Below the pieces are notes generated by a model. That model saw only the letters and a program-made list of their open reading frames with translations. It searched no databases and had not been told where the DNA came from. A program made the position numbers and the translations under genes. From Bradyrhizobium sp. WSM1743 (lineage in GTDB: Bacteria > Pseudomonadota > Alphaproteobacteria > Rhizobiales > Xanthobacteraceae): DNA of 64,000 nt. Positions 17,756 through 28,398 of the stretch are shown here, piece by piece (the stretch's first letter is position 1; each line of letters opens with the position of its first letter). The stretch spans positions 62,001-126,000 of the forward strand of contig NZ_AXAZ01000013.1 in the NCBI RefSeq assembly GCF_000473065.1. Reading direction: 5' to 3'.

Positions 17756-20521
17756 CTACTCCGCCGCGTCGCGCATCTCCGCGCGCTCGGCCCGCACCGC
17801 GCAGAACTTGAATTCCGGGATCTTGCCGAACGGATCGAGCGCGGGATTGGTGAGCAGGTTCGCGGCCGCCTCCGCGTAGCAGAACGGCATGAACACCATG
17901 TTCTCCGGCACGTCGCGGTCGGAACGGACCCTGACCTCGACGGCGCCGCGACGCGTCTCCAGGCGAATGAAGTCGCCCGGCGCTAGCTTCTTCTTGCGCA
18001 TGTCCTTCGGCGACATGAAGGCGACCGCCTCCGGCTCGATCTGGTCGAGCACCTGGGCGCGGCGCGTCATCGAGCCGGTGTGCCAGTGCTCAAGCACGCG
18101 GCCGGTCGACAGCACCATCGGATATTCGTCATCGGGAATCTCATCCGGCGGGATGACCTTGGCCGGCACGATCTTGCCCCGGCCGCTCGCGGTCGGGAAG
18201 CCCGTGGTGAAGATGATCTCGTTGCCGGGCTTATCGGGCGCGTCGGCCGGATAGGTGACCGCGCCTTCGCGCACGAGCCGCTCCCAGCTGATGTTCTTCA
18301 GCGACGGCATCAGCTCCGCCATCTCGGTGTAAACGTCGCCGGGGCCGGAGTAATTCCACGGCAGGCCCATGCGCTTGCCGATCTCCTGGATGATCCAGAG
18401 ATCCTGCCGCGCATCGCCCGGCGGCTTGATCACCTGTCGCGCCAGCTGCACGCGGCGGTCGGTGTTGGTGAAGGAGCCTTCCTTCTCCGCGAAGGCCGAG
18501 GCCGGCAGGATGACGTCGGCGTGGAACGCGGTCTCGGTGACGAAGAGATCCTGCACCACGAGATGATCGAGCATGGCGAGCGCCTCGCGGGCATGCTGGA
18601 GATCGGGATCGGACATCGCGGGATTCTCGCCCTCGATATACATGCCCTTGATCTCGCCGGCATGGATCGCGTTCATGATCTCGACCACGGTCAGGCCGCG
18701 GACCGGATCGAGATCCTGATGCCAGAGCTTTTCGAAGGCGCCGCGCAGATCGTCGCGGCCGACCGGCTGATAGTCCGGCAGGAACATCGGGATCAGGCCG
18801 GCATCGGACGCGCCTTGCACGTTGTTCTGGCCGCGCAGCGGATGCAGGCCGGTGCCGGGACGGCCGACCTGGCCGGTGATCAGCGCCAGCGCGATCAGGC
18901 AGCGCGCATTGTCGGTGCCGTGGACGTGCTGGCTGATGCCCATGCCCCAGAAGATGATCGACGACTTTGCGCGCGCGTAAGTCCGCGCGACCTCGCGCAG
19001 CGTCTGCGCCGGGATGCCGCAGATCGGCTCCATCTTCTCCGGCGTGAACTCCTTGATCTTCTCTTTGAGCTCTTCGAAGCCCTCGGTGTAGCCGGCGATG
19101 TACTGGTCGTCGGTGAGGCCCTCGGTGATGATCGTGTTGATCATCGCGTTCAGCATCGCAACGTCGGAGCCGGGCTTGAATTGCAGATGCTTGGTCGCGT
19201 GACGCGACAACGTCTGCCGGCGTGGATCCATGACAAAGAGCTTTGCGCCGTTCTTGGCAGCGTTCTTGATGTAGGTCGCAGCGACCGGATGGTTCACCGT
19301 CGGGTTGGCGCCGATCACCCAGATCACCTCGGCATCCATCGCCGCCGCGAATGGCGCCGACACCGCGCCCGAGCTCAAGCCTTCGAACAGCGCAGCCACC
19401 GACGAGGCGTGGCACAGCCGGGTGCAGTGATCGACATTGTTCGAGCCGAAGCCGGTGCGCACCAGCTTCTGGAACAGATAGGCCTCTTCGTTCGAGCCCT
19501 TGGCCGAGCCGAAGCCGGCCAGCGCCTTCACGCCCTTCTCGTCGCGGATCTTGACCAGACCCTTGGCAGCGATATCGAGCGCTTCTTCCCAGCTCGCTTC
19601 TCGGAAATGGGTGAAGGGATTGGCCGGGTCGACCTGATCGTTGGCATCCTTCTTCGCATTCGGCAGCCGCACCAGCGGTTTTGTGAGGCGATGTGGGTGA
19701 TGGATGTAGTCGAAGCCGAAGCGGCCCTTCACACAGAGACGGTTGTGATTGGCGGGGCCGTCACGGCCCTCGGCATAGATCACCTTCTCGTCCTTGACCT
19801 CGTAGGTCACCTGGCAGCCGACACCGCAGAACGGACAGAGCGAATCGACCTTCCTGTCGGCGTAGGTGACGCGGGTCTGCTGGTCGTCGAGCATCACGGC
19901 CGGCATCAACGCACCGGTCGGACAGGCCTGCACGCATTCGCCGCAGGCGACGCAGGTGGATTCGCCCATGGGATCGTCGAAGTCGAACACGATCTTGGCG
20001 CCGGCGTTGCGATAGGCCATGCCGATGACGTCGTTGACCTGCACTTCGCGGCAGGCGCGCACGCACAGGCCGCACTGGATGCAGGCATCGAGATTGACGC
20101 GCATCGCCGGATGGCTGGCGTCCGTCGCCCAGCGCTCGGCGGCGGGGAAGCGGCTCTCGGTGACGCCGGTGGTCTCGGCCCAGTGCCAGAACTTCGAATC
20201 CGGGTCGTGCGAGGTCTCGCGCGCCGGCTGGTCCGCGACCAGCAGCTCCATCACCATCTTCTGTGCAGAGACCGCACGCGCGGATTCCGTCTTCACCTTC
20301 ATGCCGACCGACGGCGTACGCTTGCAGGACGCCGCCAGCACGCGCTCACCCTCGATCTCGACCATGCAGGCGCGGCAATTGCCGTCGGGCCGATAATCCG
20401 GCGCCGGCGAATAGCACAGATGCGGGATGTCGCGGCCCTGGCGTTTGGCGACCTGCCAGATCGTCTCGCCGGGATTGGCCTCGACCTGCTTGCCGTCGAG
20501 CTCGAACGTAATCTTCGTCAT
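17756..20521 (-). CDS. fdsA: NAD-dependent formate dehydrogenase, catalytic alpha subunit (Mo/W-bis-MGD)
   Basis: The 921-residue protein has a [2Fe-2S] domain (Cys 36, 49, 52, 66) and two [4Fe-4S] groups (147-157 and 190-200). The molybdopterin part has its own cluster (229, 232, 236, 263), and the active-site cysteine is 370 in VDHCTRLCHASSVAAL. It oxidises formate to CO2. The cysteine-rich DHPLxCxxC region of ordinary FdsA is replaced by DQPARETSHDPDSKFWHWAE, as I recall for the tungsten enzyme FDH1 of Methylorubrum extorquens. The start at 20521 overlaps the beta gene stop by 4 nt. No fdsC or fdsD follows. Confidence 0.93.
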   Translation of the reverse strand: MTKITFELDGKQVEANPGETIWQVAKRQGRDIPHLCYSPAPDYRPDGNCRACMVEIEGERVLAASCKRTPSVGMKVKTESARAVSAQKMVMELLVADQPARETSHDPDSKFWHWAETTGVTESRFPAAERWATDASHPAMRVNLDACIQCGLCVRACREVQVNDVIGMAYRNAGAKIVFDFDDPMGESTCVACGECVQACPTGALMPAVMLDDQQTRVTYADRKVDSLCPFCGVGCQVTYEVKDEKVIYAEGRDGPANHNRLCVKGRFGFDYIHHPHRLTKPLVRLPNAKKDANDQVDPANPFTHFREASWEEALDIAAKGLVKIRDEKGVKALAGFGSAKGSNEEAYLFQKLVRTGFGSNNVDHCTRLCHASSVAALFEGLSSGAVSAPFAAAMDAEVIWVIGANPTVNHPVAATYIKNAAKNGAKLFVMDPRRQTLSRHATKHLQFKPGSDVAMLNAMINTIITEGLTDDQYIAGYTEGFEELKEKIKEFTPEKMEPICGIPAQTLREVARTYARAKSSIIFWGMGISQHVHGTDNARCLIALALITGQVGRPGTGLHPLRGQNNVQGASDAGLIPMFLPDYQPVGRDDLRGAFEKLWHQDLDPVRGLTVVEIMNAIHAGEIKGMYIEGENPAMSDPDLQHAREALAMLDHLVVQDLFVTETAFHADVILPASAFAEKEGSFTNTDRRVQLARQVIKPPGDARQDLWIIQEIGKRMGLPWNYSGPGDVYTEMAELMPSLKNISWERLVREGAVTYPADAPDKPGNEIIFTTGFPTASGRGKIVPAKVIPPDEIPDDEYPMVLSTGRVLEHWHTGSMTRRAQVLDQIEPEAVAFMSPKDMRKKKLAPGDFIRLETRRGAVEVRVRSDRDVPENMVFMPFCYAEAAANLLTNPALDPFGKIPEFKFCAVRAERAEMRDAAE

Positions 20522-22221
20522 TCGGCCGCTTCCTTGAACTCGTCGGGGAAATATTTGATCACGGAGGAAAGCGGATTCGATGCCGCCTGTCCGAGCCCGC
20601 AGATCGAGGCATCGCGCATCGCTTGGCTCAATTCTTCCAGCAGGGCACGGTTCCAGACCGGCTTCTGCATCAGCAGCGCCGCCTTCTGGGTTCCGACGCG
20701 GCACGGCGTGCACTGGCCGCAACTCTCGTCCTCGAAAAACTTCATCAGGTTCAACGCCGCTGCCCGCACGCTGTCCTTGTGCGACAGGATCACGATCGCA
20801 GCCGAGCCGATGAAGCAGCCGTATTTCTCCAGCGTGCCGAAATCGAGCGGGATGTCGTCCATCGATGCCGGCAGGATGCCGCCGGACGCGCCGCCCGGCA
20901 GATACGCGTAGAACTGATGACCGTCGGCCATGCCGCCGCAATATTCCTCGATCAGCTCGCGCACGGTGATACCCGCAGGCGCGAGCTTCATGCCGGGATT
21001 CTTCACGCGTCCCGAGACCGAGAAGCTGCGCAGGCCGTGACGCTCGTGGCGGCCATGGCCCTTCCACCAGTCGGCGCCCTTCTCGACGATGTCGCGCACC
21101 CACCACAGCGTCTCGACGTTGTTGATCAGCGTCGGCAGCCCGAACAGGCCAACCTGGAACGGGTACGGCGGTTTGTGCCTGGGCAGACCGCGCTTGCCTT
21201 CGATGCTTTCCAGCAGGGAGGATTCCTCGCCGCAGATGTAAGCGCCGGCGCCGCGCCGCATGTGCAGCGTCGGGCCGCCCGCGGGGAGCTTTGCGATCTC
21301 GCGCTCGAGGATTTCGCGCGAGGCCGGATATTCGTCGCGCAGATAGATGTAGACGTCGGAGGCCTGCACCACATGCGCGCCGATCAGCATGCCCTCGATG
21401 AAGCGGTGCGGATCGGTTTCGAGGTAATAGCGGTCCTTGAACGTGCCGGGCTCACCCTCGTCGCCATTGATCGCCATCAGCCGCGGGCCGGGTTCGCCCA
21501 GCACGGCGCGCCATTTGCGCCCCGTGGGGAAGCCGGCGCCGCCGAGGCCGCGCAGCGAAGCATCGTCGAGCGCCTTCAGAAGATCGTCCTTCGACAGCTC
21601 GCCCGAGCGCAGGCGGCCCAGCAGCTTGTAGCCACCGCCGGCGAGATAGGCATCGTAGTCGACATATTTGGGCAGATGCGCGTGAGTGTCGCCGGCCTTT
21701 GCCGCCGCCATCACATTGGCGACGGTGGCGTGATCGACGAAGTTGTGACCGACTTCTGCGGCGGGCGCAGTATCACAACGACCGACGCAGGGCGCGCGCA
21801 CGACGCGGATGCCGGGGCCTGACGCGCTCTGCAGATCCTCAAGCAGCTTCTCGCCGCCGAGCATCGCGCAAGTCAGCGAATCGCAGACGCGGATCGTCAG
21901 CGGCGGAATGTTGGGCTCGCCCTCCTTCACCACGTCGAAATGCGCGTAGAAGGTCGCCGTCTCGAACACCTCGGCGAAGGCAAGCTTCATCTCGTCGGCG
22001 AGCGCGGCCAGATGCGCAGCGGAGATCTGGTGGTACTTGTCCTGGATCAGGTGCAGATATTCGATCAGGAGATCGCGCCGCCGTGGCCTGTCACCGAGCA
22101 ACAGCTCGATCTCGTGCGCGGCCGTGGGATCGACCTGCCGCCCCTTGGGGGTCGCCTTGGCGCGTCGGCGTCCCTCGCCGGGATGCTCGAAGGAGCGGAC
22201 CTGGTGCACGTCGTGGCTCAT
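20518..22221 (-). CDS. fdsB: formate dehydrogenase, NAD-reducing beta subunit (fused FdsG-FdsB)
   Basis: This 567-residue fusion has an N-terminal thioredoxin-like [2Fe-2S] NuoE/FdsG domain, residues about 40-165, with CDSLTCAMLGGEKL and APCVGRCDTAPAAEV. A NuoF/FdsB domain follows with the NADH/FMN region (GLGGAGFPTGRKW, GAGAYICGEESSLLESIEGK) and a C-terminal [4Fe-4S] site (DESCGQCTPCRVGT). It passes electrons from FdsA to NAD+. A fused beta partner fits the two-subunit FDH1-type enzyme. It leads the fds pair; transcription starts upstream of 22221. Confidence 0.92.
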   Translation of the reverse strand: MSHDVHQVRSFEHPGEGRRRAKATPKGRQVDPTAAHEIELLLGDRPRRRDLLIEYLHLIQDKYHQISAAHLAALADEMKLAFAEVFETATFYAHFDVVKEGEPNIPPLTIRVCDSLTCAMLGGEKLLEDLQSASGPGIRVVRAPCVGRCDTAPAAEVGHNFVDHATVANVMAAAKAGDTHAHLPKYVDYDAYLAGGGYKLLGRLRSGELSKDDLLKALDDASLRGLGGAGFPTGRKWRAVLGEPGPRLMAINGDEGEPGTFKDRYYLETDPHRFIEGMLIGAHVVQASDVYIYLRDEYPASREILEREIAKLPAGGPTLHMRRGAGAYICGEESSLLESIEGKRGLPRHKPPYPFQVGLFGLPTLINNVETLWWVRDIVEKGADWWKGHGRHERHGLRSFSVSGRVKNPGMKLAPAGITVRELIEEYCGGMADGHQFYAYLPGGASGGILPASMDDIPLDFGTLEKYGCFIGSAAIVILSHKDSVRAAALNLMKFFEDESCGQCTPCRVGTQKAALLMQKPVWNRALLEELSQAMRDASICGLGQAASNPLSSVIKYFPDEFKEAAE

Positions 22222-22267
22222 CGATTCGTCTCAATCTCGTCTTTTAGAACGGCTCCAGTTGTAGCTT

Positions 22268-22279
22268 CTGGCATGCCAG
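22268..22279. promoter_or_regulatory. 12-bp palindrome upstream of formate dehydrogenase
   Basis: CTGGCATGCCAG is a perfect palindrome 46 bp upstream of the fdsB start. It may be an operator, but no cognate regulator is known, and the 311-base gap it lies in holds no supported gene. Confidence 0.3.
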
Positions 22280-22488
22280 ATGCCAAGAAGATTATCATGC
22301 TCGCGGAAGCAGTTAAGCGCGGGCCCAAGGGCAACCCAAAGGGCAGCCTTGGATCGCTGCCCGGACACGGCCTTGCGTTCGTCCAACGCGCCAACTGATA
22401 GAACGAAGCCTGAATTGGCCTGGATATCAATAAAGGCTTCCCATGCTGCGATAGCGAAATCGTATCGCGCTTCCGCTCCGAGGCTACG

Positions 22489-22515
22489 GCGGGAGCGCGC
22501 AAGGCGCGCTCCCGC
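22489..22515 (-). terminator. hairpin after oxlT
   Basis: GCGGGAGCGCGC and GCGCGCTCCCGC form a perfect 12-bp stem with loop AAG, 17 bp beyond the oxlT stop. No T-run follows on the minus strand, so it is either a weak or factor-assisted terminator or an mRNA-stabilising hairpin. Confidence 0.6.
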
Positions 22516-22532
22516 TCGCGACGAATGTGCGA

Positions 22533-24185
22533 TCAGAAGATCTTGACCGCGCTCTCCAGCGTCTTCCAGACACCCCAGAGGAGAGGACCGCCGACGATCG
22601 CCCAGAAGAACGCCGCCTTGATGTCAAGCCCGCCAAATCCGATGCCGTAGGAGCCGTGCGGCCCCGCAGCGGCGGCGCTGGCGCTCGCCGCCTGCAACTT
22701 GGCGACGTCGGCCTCCTTCATGTGCCACTTCGAATCCACCGGCTTGATCAGGTAATTGCAGATCAGGCCCGCGATCAACATCGCACAGAGGATGTACATG
22801 GTGGTGTTATAGAGTTGGTCGCGCGGCACGCCGGCCGCAAGTTGGAACTCGCGGATGTAGTTCACCACGACCGGGCCGATGATGCCGGCTGTCGACCACG
22901 CCGTCAGCAAACGGCCGTGGATGGCGCCGACGAACTGCGTTCCGAACATGTCGGCAAGATAGGCCGGCACGGTGGCAAACCCGCCGCCATACATCGACAG
23001 GATGATGCCGAATCCGGCCACGAACAGGAGCTTCGAGCCCATCGCCGCAAAGGTCGGCGCCAGCGCGTAGAGCATGATGCCGAGGATGAAGAACGTGTAG
23101 TACGTGTTCTTCCGCCCGATCTTGTCCGACAGCGACGCCCAGAAGAAGCGGCCGCCGATGTTGAACAGCGACAGCAATCCGGCGAAGCCGGCGGCGATCG
23201 CGGCGATCTGCGCCTTCTGTCCGGCATCGAGCGCGTTGAAGCCGACTTCCGGCAAACCGATCAGCTTGCCCGCGAAGATCTCCTGAAGCATCGGCGAGGC
23301 CATGCCGATCACGCCGATACCCGCCGACACGTTGAGGCAGAGCACCCACCAGATCAGCCAGAACTGCGGCGTCTTGTGCGCATCGTTGAGATGGACGTTG
23401 TTCTTCGAGATCATCGCGTTGGCCTTGACTGGCGGGGTCCAGCCTTCGGGCTGCCAGCCGGCCGGCGTCACGCGATAGGCGAAGGCACCGATCATCATGA
23501 AGACGAAATAGACCACCCCCATCGTGACGAAGGTCTCCCAGACACCGACGGAGGTCGGCGTCTTGAAGTAGTTGATCAAGAGATTGGCCAGAGGCGCTCC
23601 GATCATGGCGCCGCCGCCAAATCCCATGATGGCCATGCCGGTGGCCATGCCGCGGCGGTCCGGAAACCATTTGATCAACGTCGACACCGGGGAGATGTAG
23701 CCGAGGCCGAGACCGACGCCGCCGATCACGCCGCAGCCAAGCCACATGATCCAGAGCTGGTGGGCGTAGACGCCGAAGGCACCGATCAGGAGACCGCCGC
23801 CCCAACAGCAGGCGGCGACGACACCCGCCTTGCGCGGACCGGCGCGCTCGAGCCAGCCGCCCCAGATCGCGGCGGAGACGCCGAGCAGGACAAAGAACAG
23901 CGTGTACATCCAGCCGAGGCTCGCGACCTTCCAGTCGCAGCTCGTGGTGAAGAGCTCCTGCCACAGCGACATGTCCGGGCAGGCCTTCGGCGCCGTGACG
24001 CCGATTGCGCGCGACAGCGGCAGCCAGAACACCGAGAAGCCATAGGCCATGCCGATGCACAGATGGATGCACAGCGCCGCCGGCGGCACCAGCCAGCGAT
24101 TGAAACCGGCCGTCGCGATCGTGCGTTCCCGATCGAGCAAGCCGGAAGCACCAACCGGTGCAAGAACGGTATCGGCAGTCGTCAT
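22533..24185 (-). CDS. OxlT-like MFS carrier (oxalate/formate antiporter family)
   Basis: This 550-residue MFS protein has about 12 helices, with wording typical of the oxalate:formate antiporter family (LCIHLCIGMAYGFSVFWLPL, GVGLGLGYISPVSTLIKWFP, DRRGMATGMAIMGFGGGAMI). The start at 24185 is preferred: GGGAGG lies 8 bases upstream, whereas the ATG at 24191 is too close. Lying next to formate dehydrogenase, it may exchange oxalate for formate or import oxalate. A sigma-54 promoter and paired activator sites lie upstream. It has a long C-terminal tail rich in Ala and Gly. Confidence 0.88.
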   Translation of the reverse strand: MTTADTVLAPVGASGLLDRERTIATAGFNRWLVPPAALCIHLCIGMAYGFSVFWLPLSRAIGVTAPKACPDMSLWQELFTTSCDWKVASLGWMYTLFFVLLGVSAAIWGGWLERAGPRKAGVVAACCWGGGLLIGAFGVYAHQLWIMWLGCGVIGGVGLGLGYISPVSTLIKWFPDRRGMATGMAIMGFGGGAMIGAPLANLLINYFKTPTSVGVWETFVTMGVVYFVFMMIGAFAYRVTPAGWQPEGWTPPVKANAMISKNNVHLNDAHKTPQFWLIWWVLCLNVSAGIGVIGMASPMLQEIFAGKLIGLPEVGFNALDAGQKAQIAAIAAGFAGLLSLFNIGGRFFWASLSDKIGRKNTYYTFFILGIMLYALAPTFAAMGSKLLFVAGFGIILSMYGGGFATVPAYLADMFGTQFVGAIHGRLLTAWSTAGIIGPVVVNYIREFQLAAGVPRDQLYNTTMYILCAMLIAGLICNYLIKPVDSKWHMKEADVAKLQAASASAAAAGPHGSYGIGFGGLDIKAAFFWAIVGGPLLWGVWKTLESAVKIF

Positions 24186-24420
24186 AAGCATTACCTCCCA
24201 AGCGCGGCCTTGCCGGCACATCGGTTTGAGACCGGTCGTGCGCGCTTGGCAGCCGCGCATGACAGGTCGGACTTCATGTCGAAGCGGAATCGTCTGATGC
24301 GCATCGCCTCATGTGCGCCGAGCAAGCAGCTGATCGCGGGTAATGTCCCGTCGCCCCGCAAGCAGCGTTGCCTTGACGGCTGTCGCGCCCTCATCCCCCT
24401 CAACATCCTGCCTTGATATG

Positions 24421-24436
24421 AGCAACGCGCGTGCCA
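24421..24436 (-). promoter_or_regulatory. sigma-54 (-24/-12) promoter of oxlT
   Basis: On the minus strand the site reads TGGCACGCGCGTTGCT, an exact match to the RpoN consensus TGGCAC-N5-TTGCW. It points toward oxlT and predicts transcription start near 24410, with an untranslated leader of about 225 nt. Confidence 0.82.
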
Positions 24437-24488
24437 GAAGTCGCATCGTGATGATTCAATGACTTCCCGCAGCGCAATGTGCTGCCCT

Positions 24489-24524
24489 GGACAGAATGTC
24501 CGGAGAGCCTCGGACAAAATGTCC
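24489..24524. promoter_or_regulatory. tandem enhancer sites for the sigma-54 activator
   Basis: GGACAGAATGTCC (24489-24501) and GGACAAAATGTCC (24512-24524) share the palindrome GGACA-N3-TGTCC. Their centres lie about 85 and 108 bp upstream of the predicted oxlT transcription start, the normal range for enhancer-binding proteins. The likely ligand is the response regulator at 26544-28046. Confidence 0.75.
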
Positions 24525-24526
24525 AA

Positions 24527-26543
24527 TCAGGCCGCTTCCGGCAGCCACACCGTGAATGTACTTCCGGAACCGACGCGGCTTTCGGCCGTGATCTGTCCGC
24601 CCTGGCGCTTGATCAGCGTCTGGCTGATGGAGAGGCCGAGTCCCGTGCCTTGCCGCCGTTTCGTGGTGTAAAAGGGGTCGAATATCTTTTCGATCACCTC
24701 AGTGCTCATGCCGATGCCGGTATCAGTGACCTCGATGGCGACACCTTGCTGGCCGTCGCGCTCGGCATCGAAGGAGCGGAGCGTCAGGGTTCCACCTTCC
24801 GGCATGGCGTGGATCGCGTTGACGATGAGATTGACCAGCACCTGCTGCAGCTCGTTGCGGTTCATCAGCACGAGCCGGTTGGCGCGGTCGTCCCTGACCA
24901 CGGCGATCTCGGTCTTGTTCAGCAGATGCTGCACCAGCGGCAGACAGTCGGAGATGACGCTTGCCGGCGCATGGCGTTCGACATAACCGGCATATTCCTC
25001 CGGCCTTGCAAACTGCAACAGCTTGGTCACGATCTGGCTGATGCGGTGAATCTGCTCGTCCAGCAGGCGAAACTCGACCTTCGCCTTGTCGGCATCGGCG
25101 CCGAACACGCTGCGGATGACATCGAGATTGCCCTGCATCACAGCGATCGGATTGTTGATCTCGTGGGCAACGCCGGCGGTGATCTCGCCGATCGCAGCCA
25201 GCTTCTCGGACATGATGAGCTGCTTGGTGGTCGCCTCGAGCTTGAGATTGGCGTGCTCGAGGTCGCGGGTGCGCTCGCGCACGCGGACGTTCAGCTCCTC
25301 ATTCCATTCCCGCAGCTGTCGGTCGCGTTCCTGGATCTGGTCGAGCAGGCTGTCGAGATGAACCGCGACGCGGCCGATCTCGTCACCTGACACCGGCATC
25401 TTGGTGCGGGCGGAGAGGTTGCCGCGCTCCACCTCGGTGATCGTCGCCGTGACGCGCTCCAGCGGCATGAAGATGGAGCTCGCCCAGCGCAGGAAGATCG
25501 GCACGGTCGCGGCGGTGATTGTAATGAACGCTGCGATGATGATCACCAATGTCTGGTACTTGGCCTCGCTGAACGGCTTCTCCAGAAAGCCGACATAGAG
25601 CATGCCGACGCGCTTGCCGTAACTGTCGACCAGCGGCTCGTAAGCGGAGATGTACCAGTCATTGACCACGAAGGCGCTGTCGAGCCAGGTTCGCCCCTCG
25701 CCCAGCACGGCCGAGCGCACCGCCGCCGACACCCGCGTGCCGAGCGCGCGCCGGCCCTCGAAGAGACGGACATTGGTCGATATCCGCACGTCGTCCAGGA
25801 ACAGCGTCGCGGTGCCCTGGCTGCCCTCCGGCAGGCTCGCCGCGCGATAGACGAGATCGTTGATCGTGTCGATGAACTCGAGATTCTGGTTGAGCAGGGT
25901 GCCGCCGACCAGTGCAGCGGCGCCGCCGTCAGGTAGCATCGCCCGGCTCGCCGCATGCACGACCATGCCGCGCGTCTCCGTGCTGCGGTCGGTCGGCACC
26001 GCGTTCGGGGTCGGCACGAGGTCCAATCGCGCGCGCTCGGCCAGGGCCGGCGAAATCGCGGCGAGCTCGTCATTGCCGAAAATGTCGACGCCCGTCGCAG
26101 GGACCTGGCCCGACAGCGCCGACATGATGATCGGCCAGTCACTTCTCGGTCGCTGCTGCAACGGCGGCGACGAGGCCAGGACATCGCCGCGATCGTTGGT
26201 CAGATACAGGAAATCGAGACCGATTTCCTTGCGGGTCTCGTCGAGCAGATCCTGCAGGGAGCCGCGCGCATCCGGCCCCAGCACCTCGTGGAAGCGGGCC
26301 GACAGGCTGAGCGCCCGGAGCTGGACGCCGGTCTTTTCCAAAATGCGGGCGAGATATTGGTGAGCGATGGTGAGGTCGCCGTTCACCTTGGAGATCAGGG
26401 TCGCGTCGAATTTCGCGCTCCAGCGATAGATCGCAACGCCGAGCAGGAGCGGCAGGATGACCAGCATCGGCAGCAGCGCGATCGCGAGCAGCCGGAAGCG
26501 GACGGAGCGTCCCCGCACGGGCTCGCCGCTGCGGCCGGCAGCA

Positions 26544-26551
<8 letters not shown>
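24527..26551 (-). CDS. membrane sensor histidine kinase
   Basis: The 674-residue kinase has a membrane helix near residues 20-43 (LLAIALLPMLVILPLLLGVA) and a periplasmic Cache-like sensor of about 290 residues. A second helix (TLVIIIAAFITITAATVPIF), a HAMP region (MPLERVTATITEVERGNL) and a coiled coil follow. The HisKA site is GEITAGVAHEINNPIAVMQG, and the ATPase has NLIVNAIHAMPEGG, DTGIGM and GTGLGLSI boxes. It resembles DctB/NtrB-class kinases that pair with sigma-54 activators. It overlaps the regulator gene by 8 nt. Oxalate or formate is a likely signal, by position. Confidence 0.92.
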
Positions 26552-28046
<1,495 letters not shown>

Positions 28047-28119
28047 TGCAGCGAAGCCCCGGCGGTTTCCCCCGCAGGCGCAGCATAGTCAAGCGTTGCG
28101 GCGGTGAACATTCGCCTTT

Positions 28120-28353
28120 CTACGGGGCGTCGCTCTTTTCGACCAGGAACACGATGCGCGCCTCGTTGCGCTCGGTGATCTCGACCTTGTCGCCGGTCTC
28201 GCGAATCAGGTTCGGAATGTCAATCACCGACAAGGGATCGGTGCAGTGAACCTCGAGCTGATCGCCCGGCTGCAAAGGCTTGAGCGCCTTGCGCGTCTTC
28301 AGGGCGGGCAGCGGGCATTTCAGTCCGGTGAGATCGAGCGTCGTTCTGGCCAT
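28120..28353 (-). CDS. TusA-family sulfur carrier
   Basis: This 77-residue SirA/TusA protein has the CPxP motif in LDLTGLKCPLPALKTRKAL; the cysteine carries persulfide sulfur. It lies downstream of mobB-moeA and within the formate dehydrogenase maturation locus. It may feed sulfur to FdhD or to molybdopterin, as TusA-like proteins do in other bacteria. That role is inferred from context. The family name tusA is avoided as a gene symbol because several paralogues exist. Confidence 0.9.
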   Translation of the reverse strand: MARTTLDLTGLKCPLPALKTRKALKPLQPGDQLEVHCTDPLSVIDIPNLIRETGDKVEITERNEARIVFLVEKSDAP

Positions 28354-28398
28354 GGCCGCAACATGGCGGGACGAAGCGATTGCGTCAACGGAAGGCCT

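Noticed and set aside
18080..20911. A 943-codon open frame on the plus strand opposite fdsA
   Set aside because: It is antisense to a gene with clear domains, and its composition (runs of His, Arg, Asp, Val) is typical of a GC-rich shadow frame.
22274..22398. A 41-codon frame (MPDAKKIIMLAEAV...) between fdsB and oxlT
   Set aside because: No ribosome site and no family resemblance; likely chance.
24405..24430. TTGATATGAGCAA near the oxlT promoter as a FixK box
   Set aside because: The spacer is 5 rather than 6 bases, and the overlapping sigma-54 promoter explains the sequence better.
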